From the NCBI GenBank assembly GCA_040414855.1, contig JBEDUQ010000038.1, positions 1-64,000 of the forward strand: 64,000 nucleotides of DNA, read 5' to 3'. This document shows positions 45,810-54,010 of the stretch, one piece after another. Position 1 is the stretch's first letter, and each line of letters begins with the position of its first letter. Both the position numbers and the translations under genes were made by a program. The DNA comes from DASVXQ01 sp040414855. Lineage in GTDB: Bacteria; Actinomycetota; CALGFH01. The notes under the pieces were generated by a model. That model was not told the origin of the DNA. It made no database searches and was given only the letters and a program-made list of their open reading frames with translations.

Positions 45810-47150
45810 TCAGGCGTGGCCGGACCACGCGAGACCGTCGGGGAAGCGATGCGCGGCGAGGGCGGCCGGGGTCATTGCGGCGTAGCCGGGCGACCTCGGC
45901 AGAAGATACCGGCCGCCGATGACCCGGACGGGCTCGGTGAAGTGCTCGTGGAGATGATCCACGTACTCGATCATGCGCTCGTCGAGGGAGCCGCTGACGG
46001 CGATGTAGTCGAACGCGGAGAGATGCACGACCAGCTCGCAGAGACCGACGCCGCCGGCATGCGGGCACACGGGCACGCCGAACTTGGCGGCGAGCAGCAG
46101 GACGGCGATGACCTCGTTGACGCCCGCGAGGCGGCAGGCGTCGACCTGGCAGGCGGCGATCGCGCCGGCCTGGAGGAGCTGCTTGAAGATCACCCGGTTC
46201 TGGGCGTGCTCGCCGGTGACGACCCGGATGGGCGCGACCGCCCGGGCGATGGCGGCGTGGCCGAGCACGTCGTCGGGGCTGGTTGGCTCCTCGATCCACC
46301 ACGGCTCGAACTCCGCCAGCTCGGCCATCCACGCGATCGCCTCGGGCACGCTCCAGACCTGGTTGGCGTCGAGCATCAGCCCCCGCTCGGGACCAAGCGC
46401 CTCGCGCGCAATGCGCAGCCGGCGCCGATCGTCCTCGATGCTCGCGCCGACCTTGACCTTGACATGGGTGAAGCCGGCGTCCACGGCCTCGCGGCACAGC
46501 CGACGCAGCTTCTCGTCGTCGTAGCCGAGCCAGCCAGGTGAGGTGTCGTACGCGGGATAGCCGCCGGTGGCCAGCAGCGCCTCGCGCTTCGCCCTGCCGG
46601 GCTCGCGCTCGCGCAGCAGCGCCAGCGCCTGCTCGGGCGTGAGCGTGTCGGTCAGGTACCTGAAGTCGACCAGCCCGACGATCTCCTCGGGCGTGAGGTC
46701 GACCAGCAGCTTCCACAAGGGCTTGCGGCGCGCCTTGGCGTAGAGGTCCCAGACGGCGTTGACGACCGCGGCGGTGGCCATGTGCATGACGCCCTTCTCG
46801 GGCCCGAGCCAGCGCAGCTGGCTGTCGCCGACCAGCCGGCGCCACAGGCCGCCCATGTCGGCGAACAGGTCCTCCGCCTTCTCCCCCACCACCATGGGCG
46901 CGAGCGCCTGGACTGCCCGCACGCAGATCTCGTTGCCCCGCCCGATGGTGAAGCAGAACCCGTGGCCCTCCAGGTCCGGGTCGCTGGTGCGAAGGATCAC
47001 GTAGGCCGCCGAGTAGTCGGGCGCGGGGTTCATGGCGTCCGAGCCGTCGAGCGCCAGCGAGGTCGGGAAGCGCACGTCGATAGTGTCGAAGCCGGTGACG
47101 AGGACCTGGGGAAGGATGCTCAGCTCGACACGCTCCCCTCGGTGTCGCAC
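45810..47150 (-). CDS. L-fuconate dehydratase-like enolase-superfamily enzyme
   Basis: 446 residues. DVRFPTSLALDGSDAMNPAPDY near the start, the TIM-barrel Lys pair in THVKVKVGASIEDD, metal ligands in LMLDANQVWS, IEEPTSPDDVLGH and TGEHAQNRV, and CPHAGGVGLCE near the end all match L-fuconate dehydratase (FucD, human ENOSF1). It would dehydrate L-fuconate to 2-keto-3-deoxy-L-fuconate in non-phosphorylative fucose breakdown. No other fucose genes are visible here. The GTG start at 47148-47150 has no clear ribosome site and the true start may be a few codons further in. Convergent with the first GS-like gene and divergent from the second. Confidence 0.88.
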   Translation of the reverse strand: MRHRGERVELSILPQVLVTGFDTIDVRFPTSLALDGSDAMNPAPDYSAAYVILRTSDPDLEGHGFCFTIGRGNEICVRAVQALAPMVVGEKAEDLFADMGGLWRRLVGDSQLRWLGPEKGVMHMATAAVVNAVWDLYAKARRKPLWKLLVDLTPEEIVGLVDFRYLTDTLTPEQALALLREREPGRAKREALLATGGYPAYDTSPGWLGYDDEKLRRLCREAVDAGFTHVKVKVGASIEDDRRRLRIAREALGPERGLMLDANQVWSVPEAIAWMAELAEFEPWWIEEPTSPDDVLGHAAIARAVAPIRVVTGEHAQNRVIFKQLLQAGAIAACQVDACRLAGVNEVIAVLLLAAKFGVPVCPHAGGVGLCELVVHLSAFDYIAVSGSLDERMIEYVDHLHEHFTEPVRVIGGRYLLPRSPGYAAMTPAALAAHRFPDGLAWSGHA

Positions 47151-47210
47151 CGCCGGTCGACGGCGGCATGCCTCTGTTGCCCATGATCAGAAGAACACAA
47201 GCGGGAATCA

Positions 47211-47246
47211 GGGTCCATGAGCGGGTCCATGGGCGGGTCCCGGCGG
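47211..47246. repeat. Three 12-bp tandem repeats upstream of the fuconate dehydratase gene
   Basis: GGGTCCATGAGC, GGGTCCATGGGC and GGGTCCCGGCGG follow one another in the divergent region between the dehydratase gene and the second GS-like gene. Nothing else is seen in this 243-base gap. Confidence 0.65.
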
Positions 47247-47393
47247 GGCGCGGCAGGAACGAGCGCCGTGCCGAGTCCGCGGTGTCCGACCCCACGCCCG
47301 CGTAGCCGCCGATGGCGCCGCGATCTCGATGGTGCGCCGGACTGCCGCGCCTGATAGGTTGCCCGGCCAGGGGCTGTGCGGGAGGCGTGGGCG

Positions 47394-48827
47394 ATGGCGA
47401 AGAAGAAGGGGCGGGACCAAGCCGGCGGACGATCCCAGGACGTGGTCGAGCGCGCGGCGGCCGAAGGGCTCGACCTGATCCGCTTCCTGTACGTGGACCA
47501 CGGCGGCGTCATTCGCGGCAAGGCCACCTCCCGCTCGCGCCTACGCGAGCGGATGGAGACCGGCATCGGGCTGACGCTGGCGATGCAGGCGATGAGCATG
47601 CTGGACGAGCTGCAACCGGTCGCCGGCATGGGACCGGTCGGCGAGATCCGTCTGGTGCCTGACCCAGACTCGTTTGTCGTGCTTCCGTACGCGCCAGGCG
47701 CCGGCGCGATGGCGGCGGACATGCGCAAGCTCGACGGCGAGCCCTGGGAGGCGTGCCCGCGCTCGTTCCTGAAGGACGCGGTCGCCACCCTCGCCGGCCA
47801 CGGCTACGCCCTGGTGGCGGCGTTCGAGCCGGAGTTCACGCTGGGCCGGCGCGAGCCGGCGCCGGACGGCGACCCTGACGCGGTCGACCGGCTGGTGCCG
47901 GTCGACGACAGCCTCTGCTTCTCGTCGACCGGGTTCGGCGCCGCCCACGACTACGCCATCGAGCTGGTCAGGGCCCTGGAGGCGCAGGGGATGGTGGTCG
48001 AGCAGTACTACCCCGAGCTCGGCCACGGGCAGCAGGAGCTGTCGATCCGGCACGCGCCGGCGCTCCGCGCCGCCGACAACCACGTGCAGTACCGCGAGAC
48101 GGCCCGCGGAGTCGCCTGGCGCCAGGGGCTTTGGGCGAGCCTCGCTCCCAAGCCGATCCCCGATCAGGCCGGCAACGGCACGCACCTGCACGCCTCGCTG
48201 TGGGAGCTCGACCCCGACGGTGGTCCCGGAGCGCCCGGCGCCCGCAACCTCTTCTACGACGCCGACGACCGCAACGGGCTTTCCGATGTCGCCTACAACT
48301 TCATCGGCGGGCTGCTGGCGCACCTTCCCGCGCTGGTCGCGCTCACCTGCGGCAGCGTGAACAGCTACCGAAGGCTGGCTCCCGGGTCGTGGAGCAGCGC
48401 CTACACGTGCTATGGCATGGACAACCGCGAGGCCGCCGTCCGCATCGCCTCGCGGATGTGGGGTCTGGAGGAGGCCTCGGCCAACCTCGAGCTGAAGCCG
48501 TCCGACTCGACCGCCAACCCCTACCTCGCGCTCGGCGCCTACATCCACGCCGGGCTCGACGGCATTCGCAACAAACTCGACCCGGGCGCGCCGACCGATG
48601 TCGACCCCGCCAAGCTGAGTGCGTCGACCCGCAGGCGCCGCGGGATCCGCCGGCTCCCCGACTCGCTCGGCGCCGCCCTTGACGCGCTGGAGCAGGACGA
48701 GCTGCTGATGGACGCCCTCGGGCCGCTGCGCCGGACCGCCTACCTGGCGGTCAAGCGCTCCGAGGTCGCCGCCTTCGCCCAGCACGACACCGCGTTCGAG
48801 TGCTTCCACCACTTCACGAAATTCTGA
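47394..48827 (+). CDS. Second glutamine-synthetase-like enzyme
   Basis: 477 residues. GS fold of the same broad branch as the gene at 44308: GLDLIRFLYVDHGGVIRGKA, AAFEPEFTLG, YYPELGHGQQELSIRHAPAL, GNGTHLHASLWELD, and LELKPSDSTANPYLALGAYI. It is not a close copy of the first, so the two probably glutamylate different amines or work in sequence. A basic Lys/Arg/Gln-rich leader precedes the beta-grasp. The ATG at 47394 has GGAGG eight bases upstream; a GTG 18 bases earlier is in frame. Confidence 0.85.
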   Translation: MAKKKGRDQAGGRSQDVVERAAAEGLDLIRFLYVDHGGVIRGKATSRSRLRERMETGIGLTLAMQAMSMLDELQPVAGMGPVGEIRLVPDPDSFVVLPYAPGAGAMAADMRKLDGEPWEACPRSFLKDAVATLAGHGYALVAAFEPEFTLGRREPAPDGDPDAVDRLVPVDDSLCFSSTGFGAAHDYAIELVRALEAQGMVVEQYYPELGHGQQELSIRHAPALRAADNHVQYRETARGVAWRQGLWASLAPKPIPDQAGNGTHLHASLWELDPDGGPGAPGARNLFYDADDRNGLSDVAYNFIGGLLAHLPALVALTCGSVNSYRRLAPGSWSSAYTCYGMDNREAAVRIASRMWGLEEASANLELKPSDSTANPYLALGAYIHAGLDGIRNKLDPGAPTDVDPAKLSASTRRRRGIRRLPDSLGAALDALEQDELLMDALGPLRRTAYLAVKRSEVAAFAQHDTAFECFHHFTKF

Positions 48828-48888
48828 GCGGCGAGGTCCCTGACCAGCGGAAAGATGTCAGCCAGGGCGCCTATATAGGGTTGAGGAG

Positions 48889-48908
48889 ATGACCTCTACA
48901 GAGGTCAT
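48889..48908. promoter_or_regulatory. Perfect inverted repeat downstream of the second GS-like gene
   Basis: ATGACCTCT-AC-AGAGGTCAT: 9-base arms with a 2-base centre, 62 bases past the stop and 148 bases before the STAS/ATPase gene. Too tight a loop for an ideal terminator; an operator dyad is as likely. CTATATAG lies 18 bases upstream and may be a -10. Confidence 0.5.
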
Positions 48909-49055
48909 GGGCGTGGTGGCCAAATTCGCGAGGCCAATGCTCGCTTCTGTGGTCGGTAGCAAAGTGAGGCGACGAGCGTAGACCTTCTCGGGGGTTCTAC
49001 CGGTGTGAGGTGAGGAGGTCGCTCAGGGTGATCCGGATGGGCGATACTCCCGCGC

Positions 49056-49892
49056 ATGTCGATTCGATCGGGCGCCACTCTCCGCTTGTCCACGTTCGAT
49101 GCCGCGCTTGTCCCCGACCCCGACGCTAGTCCGGTGACGATCGATCTTTCAGAGTTCGAGTTCATCGACGTGTTCGGGCTTGTGGGTATCGCGTCGCACA
49201 TCTTGGAGGCCAGACTTGCTGGACGAGAGGTTGAGCTTCGTGTCCCCAAGAATCCCGATGTCGCGGCGTACGTAGCTCGGATGTACCTGGGTCTATTGCT
49301 CGATGCAACCGACGTTGAGCTGGATGCGCCCTTGCCGGTCGTCGAGGAACGCGACCAGCGCGGAAACCTAATCGAGCTGAAGCCCTTCAACAGCACACGT
49401 GGCAGCGAGGAGCTCGGCGAGTACCTTTGGCACCGGCTCGCCGATCAAGCGGATGGAGCCCTTGTTACACAGATCTACGAAGCGGCTGGTGAACTGGGCA
49501 ACAACGTCATTGAACATGCCAACTGCCCAGCTGGCGGCTACATGGCAGCGCAGTGTTACAGGCGCGGCCAGCCGGACGAGTACGTGATCATGGCCGTCGG
49601 AGATGCCGGCATCGGCATCCAGGAATCATTGCGGCCCCGGTACGGCCCGATGACTGAAACAGAGGCGATTGAACGGGCGCTCCAGCCGTTCGTGTCCGGC
49701 ACTAACGATCCACATCGAGGGCAAGGGCTTCCCGACATCGTCGAGGGCGTTACGGGGTTCGGTGGGATCGTCTACGTGCGAAGTGGATCTGCCGGCCGAT
49801 GGATCACACGCGATGGGGTATCTAGCAACAACGTGTCACGCCTTCGCGGTACGATCGTGGGTGCCAAAGTGCCATGCCGGCCCGGTCGGTAG
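49056..49892 (+). CDS. STAS-like domain fused to GHKL (HATPase) domain protein
   Basis: 278 residues. Residues 15-85 look like a STAS fold (VTIDLSEFEFIDVFGLVGIASHILEARL), and the rest is a GHKL ATPase: N box YEAAGELGNNVIEHA, G1 VGDAGIGIQESL, G2 HRGQGLPDIVEG. Such proteins resemble anti-sigma-factor kinases (SpoIIAB/RsbW) with a built-in antagonist-like domain, so a signalling role is likely, not DNA repair. The next gene is a small STAS-like protein 31 bases on. Base composition is lower in GC than the neighbours (32 of 60 at 49141-49200 against 47 of 60 at 48601-48660), which suggests gain by transfer. No ribosome site precedes the ATG, so it may be leaderless (GATACT sits just upstream). 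Confidence 0.75.
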   Translation: MSIRSGATLRLSTFDAALVPDPDASPVTIDLSEFEFIDVFGLVGIASHILEARLAGREVELRVPKNPDVAAYVARMYLGLLLDATDVELDAPLPVVEERDQRGNLIELKPFNSTRGSEELGEYLWHRLADQADGALVTQIYEAAGELGNNVIEHANCPAGGYMAAQCYRRGQPDEYVIMAVGDAGIGIQESLRPRYGPMTETEAIERALQPFVSGTNDPHRGQGLPDIVEGVTGFGGIVYVRSGSAGRWITRDGVSSNNVSRLRGTIVGAKVPCRPGR

Positions 49893-49922
49893 GTCCAGGC
49901 GAGGGGGGAAGTGGAGCGTCCG

Positions 49923-50219
49923 ATGCCGACACTGACCACACCCAAGCTCGTCTCCAGCAGAGACCAAGCTCGGGACCTGACTGCGGAGCTTCCATCCAAC
50001 CTGGAGGACACCACCGTCGTTGTCGATTGCTCAGAGCTCCAGGCGAGCACGCCCTCGTTCGTTGACGAGCTGGTGAAGATTTGCCTGGTGGAGCGCCATG
50101 CGCAATGCCTGGCTCTGGTGAATGCTCCCGAACGGACCGAGGAGCTTGCTCGCCGTGCGGCTCGCAATAGACAGGTGGCCGACCGACTCGAGATCGACCG
50201 GCCCCTCCGGCTCGGCTAA
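49923..50219 (+). CDS. Small STAS-like (DUF4325-type) protein
   Basis: 98 residues. LEDTTVVVDCSELQASTPSFVDELVKICLVE has the beta-alpha pattern and the Ser/Thr-Pro-Ser-Phe turn typical of DUF4325 STAS-like proteins, where the STAS phosphoserine would lie. DUF4325 proteins are often encoded beside GHKL ATPases, as here. The pair could form a partner-switching module (kinase plus antagonist) with no sigma factor in sight. The ATG at 49923 has GGAG six bases upstream; a GTG 12 bases earlier is possible. Confidence 0.7.
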   Translation: MPTLTTPKLVSSRDQARDLTAELPSNLEDTTVVVDCSELQASTPSFVDELVKICLVERHAQCLALVNAPERTEELARRAARNRQVADRLEIDRPLRLG

Positions 50220-50258
50220 CAGGACTACCGGGCGGAGTCGTCCACGCTCGAGCCCGGA

Positions 50259-50276
50259 CCTGCCGCGACCGGCAGG
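50259..50276. terminator. Short hairpin between convergent genes
   Basis: CCTGCCG-CGAC-CGGCAGG, a perfect 7-bp stem with a 4-base loop, between the stops of the STAS-like gene (plus) and the two-helix membrane gene (minus). It could stop both. Confidence 0.5.
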
Positions 50277-50294
50277 CAGGCCGATGGTCGACGC

Positions 50295-50660
50295 CTACGA
50301 GGACCTGTTCCGGCGGGTGGTGCGCTGCGGGGACTCGCGTGAGGATCGCCGTCGTCGGGACAGGTAGAGGACGGCGAAGGCCACGTTGGCGATCACCAAC
50401 AAGAAGGCGAGCATGATCAAGGCGGCGCCGTCGTTGACGCTCTCTCTGGCCTGGCAGGCACGCAACTGCTCGCCGGTCATCCCGGCGCAGCCGGACCGCG
50501 TCAGCACGCTGAACAACACGACCCCGAAGAACGCGTTGGTCACGAGCGCGACCAGCAGCAGCCCGCGGCGTCGCCACCACGGCTCCTGATCAGGGTCGGA
50601 CGTGGGCGGCCGCTGACGGCTCCGCGGCGTTCCCCGCGTGCCACGAGTCTTGTTGGGCAT
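50295..50660 (-). CDS. Small membrane protein with two predicted helices, unknown
   Basis: 121 residues. A Pro/Arg/Gln-rich N-terminus (PNKTRGTRGTPRSRQRPP), helix 1 (LLLVALVTNAFFGVVLFSVL), a loop with two cysteines (SGCAGMTGEQLRACQARESV) that could form a disulfide outside the membrane, helix 2 (AALIMLAFLLVIANVAFAVL) and a basic tail. The positive-inside rule puts both ends in the cytoplasm. The ATG at 50658-50660 has GGGAG six bases upstream; the longer frame is not conserved-looking. No family recognised. Confidence 0.6.
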   Translation of the reverse strand: MPNKTRGTRGTPRSRQRPPTSDPDQEPWWRRRGLLLVALVTNAFFGVVLFSVLTRSGCAGMTGEQLRACQARESVNDGAALIMLAFLLVIANVAFAVLYLSRRRRSSRESPQRTTRRNRSS

Positions 50661-50964
50661 CGACGCTCCCTGGTCCGCGGGCTGGGAGACCGCAGGATAT
50701 TCAGGCCTGGCCCCCAGTTGTGGGACCTCCACGTCTCGATCGGCCCAAGGCGTGGGCGACCTCCCTACCACGATGGATCCTCCGCTTCTCCACCGCAACG
50801 ACCCGCGGCTCGCGACGCTCGGCCGGCGCCCGAGTCCTGAGAGCATTGTCCACAGCTGGAGCAAAAGCTCTGGTTCGTGTCGTGGCCGCGGGCTACGATG
50901 CCCGCGGTCGCGCAACCTCGACCAGCGCCTCCCGGGGTATGGAGCCCGAGCTGGAGGAGGAATC
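50661..50964. other. Divergent region between the small membrane gene and the permease
   Basis: 304 bases. A DnaA-like TTGTCCACA is at 50846-50854. A weak plus-strand promoter can be drawn from TGGTTC and TACGAT with a 17-base spacer near 50873-50901, in front of the permease. No ORF of note. Confidence 0.35.
50846..50854 (+). promoter_or_regulatory. DnaA-box-like 9-mer upstream of the permease
   Basis: TTGTCCACA, one base from consensus. Confidence 0.25.
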
Positions 50965-52521
50965 ATGGCAGCGGTGGAGCCTGCCCAAAGCGGTGAGCTG
51001 CTCTCCGAGCGGGTCGCCGGCGGCATCCTTCCAAAGGTCCTCAACTCATTCGACATGGTGGCGATCTTCGCCGCGATCGTGCTGTTCATCACCAACGCGG
51101 CGGTGATTCAAACGGCCGGGCCGACCGCATTCGGCTGGTGGATCCTGGGCTTCATCGCCTTCCTCATCCCGAGCGCGATCGTCACCGGCCAGCTCGGGGT
51201 GATGTTCCCTGGCGAGGGCTCTATCTACCTGTGGACGCACAAGGCGTTCGGAGCCTTCTGGGGGTTCTTCGCCGGGTTCTGCGCCTGGTGGCCGGGAGTG
51301 CTGGTGATGGTGGCGACGGGCACCATCACGCTCGCCTACCTCGGTTTCGTCTTCGATACGGTGGGATCCTGGAGCATCCAGGTGCAGGGTCTGCTCATCA
51401 TCGCGTTCATCCTGCTGTCGGGATTCCTCGCGGTGCTCCGCTTCCGCGTCACGCAGAACATCGTCAACCTCGTATTCGTGCTCTACGGCGTCGCGATCGC
51501 GCTCATGCTGATCGCGGGCATCGTCCACCTGGCGCGCGGTCGCGCCGCCGAGGTCGACCCGGCCGCGATATCTGCCTGGAACCCGGGCAAGCCGACAGGG
51601 ATCAACTTCACCAACTGGACCTTCTTCGGGCTGGTGATCCTCGCCCTCCTCGGGGTCGAGGTGCCGCTGAACATGGGCGTCGAGATCAAGAACACCCGGT
51701 CGATCACCAGGTACCTCTTCTGGGGGTCGATCACGGTGATGGCCGCCTACCTGATCGCGACCTGGTCGGTGATGGTGACCGTGCCGGCCGCCGACGGCCG
51801 CTCGGCCCAGGTCACGGCGGTGGCCGAGGCGGTTCGGCTGTCGCTCGGCACATTCTGGGGCGACCTGGTGGCGCTGATCCTGGCGGGGTTCTTCCTGTTC
51901 ATCACGGTCGTCTACAACTACTCGTTCGCACGCCTCATCTTCGTGTCCGGGCTCGACCGGCGGCTGCCGCGGGCGATGAGCCACGTTAACGCGAACAAGG
52001 TGCCCGACGTCGCCGTACTGGCGCAGACGATCCTGGCCGTGCTGTTCACGCTGCTGGCGTTCGTGATCCTGCCGGCCACCGCCGGCGGGGGCAGCGCCGT
52101 CGACATCCAGACCAAGGTCTACGACGTGCTCCAGGCCGGGGTCACGGTGATCTGGTGCGTCTCGATGGTGGTGCTGTTCATCGACGTGCTGATCATCCTG
52201 CGGCGCTACGCAGCCCAGTTCGCGGCTCGCCGGCTGGCGCACCCGGCGGTGTTCTGGGCGTGCTCGGTGATCGGGGCGCTGGCGGCCTTGATCGGGATCA
52301 TCTCGACATTGAGCGGCTCGTGGACGCCGCTCATCTCGAACGACAGCGGCACCGTGACGGTCATCGGCGCCAAGATCTCCTACGGGACCTGGTTCTGGTG
52401 GGTCGGCGGGATCGCGGTGGTGTCGATGCTGGTCGGCGCCCTGTTGTACGTCATCGGCCGGCGGACCGAGGCGTCTTCGGCACCGACGGGCGCCATCCCG
52501 GCGGCTGGACAAGGAGGCTGA
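50965..52521 (+). CDS. APC-superfamily amino acid/amine permease
   Basis: 518 residues with about 12 membrane helices. LPKVLNSFDMVAIFAAIVLF, the GQLGVMFPGEGSIYLWTHKAFG stretch of helix 3 and GVEVPLNMGVEIKN match the amino acid-polyamine-organocation family. The substrate is unknown; the downstream FluG-like amidohydrolase and the nearby GS-like genes point to amines or amino-acid derivatives. The ATG at 50965 has GGAGGAGG four bases upstream. The frame is open upstream through the intergenic region without similarity. Confidence 0.88.
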   Translation: MAAVEPAQSGELLSERVAGGILPKVLNSFDMVAIFAAIVLFITNAAVIQTAGPTAFGWWILGFIAFLIPSAIVTGQLGVMFPGEGSIYLWTHKAFGAFWGFFAGFCAWWPGVLVMVATGTITLAYLGFVFDTVGSWSIQVQGLLIIAFILLSGFLAVLRFRVTQNIVNLVFVLYGVAIALMLIAGIVHLARGRAAEVDPAAISAWNPGKPTGINFTNWTFFGLVILALLGVEVPLNMGVEIKNTRSITRYLFWGSITVMAAYLIATWSVMVTVPAADGRSAQVTAVAEAVRLSLGTFWGDLVALILAGFFLFITVVYNYSFARLIFVSGLDRRLPRAMSHVNANKVPDVAVLAQTILAVLFTLLAFVILPATAGGGSAVDIQTKVYDVLQAGVTVIWCVSMVVLFIDVLIILRRYAAQFAARRLAHPAVFWACSVIGALAALIGIISTLSGSWTPLISNDSGTVTVIGAKISYGTWFWWVGGIAVVSMLVGALLYVIGRRTEASSAPTGAIPAAGQGG

Positions 52522-52656
52522 CGAAAGCAGCAACAATAACGATCACGCACCAAGCCGAAGGCGGCGCGACGACGGGGAAGGCGTCTCGCGCCGTGGGGGA
52601 CGAATCGGAGAGCGCGACAACCGGCCAGCCGGGGGTCGCGACGAGGAGGCGTGACG

Positions 52657-53865
52657 ATGTATGCGGCGGCGTTCGTCGACCATCACTGCCACAGCGTGAT
52701 CGAGACCTGGGCCAAGGCCGATTCGGGACCGTGGCCCTCCTGGCGGCGCTGCTTCACCGAGTCAACCAACGAGCGGGTGCTGGCTCGGGACGTGATCGAC
52801 CTGCTGGGCTACCGGCACTTCCTCGCCGCGCTGCGCGGCCTCATCGAGGCGGAGTCCAGCTCGGAGCGGGACGTGGTCGCCGCGCGCGACGATCTGGCCG
52901 GCGCCGACCCGGAGGGCTACCTGCGCCGTCTGATGGATGACGCGGGGATCGAGGCGCTGCTGGTCGACACCGGCTATGGCGGCCCGGGCACGCTGCTTCC
53001 GGCCGACCTGGAGCGTGAGGCCGACCGGACGGTCCGCGAGATCGTGCGCATCGAGTCGGTCGCCGAGGAGCTGCTCGCGGCGGGCGGGCCCGCGACCGAT
53101 ACGCTGAACGGGCTGGTGGACGCCTTCGAGGAGCGCATCGTCGAGGCGATCGAGGGCGGCGCGGTCGCGCTCAAGTCGGTGCTCGCCTACCGTGCCGGGC
53201 TCCACATGGAGTCGAGCGGGGTCGGTGAGGTCCGCGGCGCGTTCGAGCGGCTCGACCTTGCGGCACAGGGACGCCGCTTCGACGACCCGGTGCTGGGCCC
53301 ATTCCTGGCCCGCAGGGCGGCGGAGGTCGCCGGGCTCTGGTCGGTCCCGCTCCAGTTCCACACGGGCTTTGGCGACGAGGACATCCATCTGCCGTTCGCC
53401 GACCCGGCGATGCTGCGGCCGCTCTTGCACGACCCGCGGACGGAAGCCTGCCCGATCGTGCTCCTGCACTGCTACCCGTTTGTCGGCAGCGCGGCCGCGA
53501 TGGCCGGCGCGTATCCGCAGGTCTACCTCGACCTGTCGCTGGCGATCCCGCTGGCGGAGCCGTTCGCGCCCGACCTGGTGCGCGAGGCGCTGGGGCTCTG
53601 CCCGGCCAGCAAGCTGCTGGCGGCTTCGGACGGGCACACGTTCCCCGAGATGCACTGGTGGGGGGCGAAGGTCTGGCGGCGCGCCCTGGCGACGGTGCTC
53701 GGCGGTGAGGTCGAGCGCGGCGACCTCGACGACGCGGCGGCCGAGGACCTCACCAGCCGGATCCTCGGCGGCAACGCCAAGCGCCTCTACGACCTGGACC
53801 TCCGCGGCCGCCGCGACCACCAGCCGCCGAACGAGGAGCACAGGCCCCGCGGCTCGACGGGGTAG
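52657..53865 (+). CDS. Amidohydrolase family 2 protein, FluG N-terminal-like
   Basis: 402 residues. Metal-dependent TIM-barrel hydrolase: FVDHHCHSVIETWAK at the start, the Lys in ALKSVLAYRAGL, PLQFHTGFGDEDIHLP, IVLLHCYPFVG and LLAASDGHTFPEMHWWG supply the expected metal ligands. The same type forms the N-terminal half of fungal FluG and of bacterial GS fusions, where it is joined to a GS-like domain; here the GS-like genes lie 4-8 kb away. It may hydrolyse the gamma-glutamyl or related amide made by them. ATG 52657 has GAGGAGG seven bases upstream; GTG at 52651 is also in frame. It is 135 bases after the permease. Confidence 0.83.
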   Translation: MYAAAFVDHHCHSVIETWAKADSGPWPSWRRCFTESTNERVLARDVIDLLGYRHFLAALRGLIEAESSSERDVVAARDDLAGADPEGYLRRLMDDAGIEALLVDTGYGGPGTLLPADLEREADRTVREIVRIESVAEELLAAGGPATDTLNGLVDAFEERIVEAIEGGAVALKSVLAYRAGLHMESSGVGEVRGAFERLDLAAQGRRFDDPVLGPFLARRAAEVAGLWSVPLQFHTGFGDEDIHLPFADPAMLRPLLHDPRTEACPIVLLHCYPFVGSAAAMAGAYPQVYLDLSLAIPLAEPFAPDLVREALGLCPASKLLAASDGHTFPEMHWWGAKVWRRALATVLGGEVERGDLDDAAAEDLTSRILGGNAKRLYDLDLRGRRDHQPPNEEHRPRGSTG

Positions 53866-53913
53866 ACCGAGCGTCAACTCCCCCGGAGCCGACGCCGCGG
53901 CTCGACGGGGTAG
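53847..53913 (+). repeat. 19-bp repeat of the amidohydrolase 3' end with stop codon
   Basis: CCGCGGCTCGACGGGGTAG at 53847-53865 (last codons and TAG) recurs exactly at 53895-53913, 48 bases downstream. Confidence 0.85.
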
Positions 53914-54010
53914 GCGGGGCGCCCCACGGCGGCCGCCCGACCAGGGCCGGTCCTCAAACCCCTGACCGACCCGACCCCGGGCTGGACCCCCACCCCGCGC
54001 CGGACCTCGA

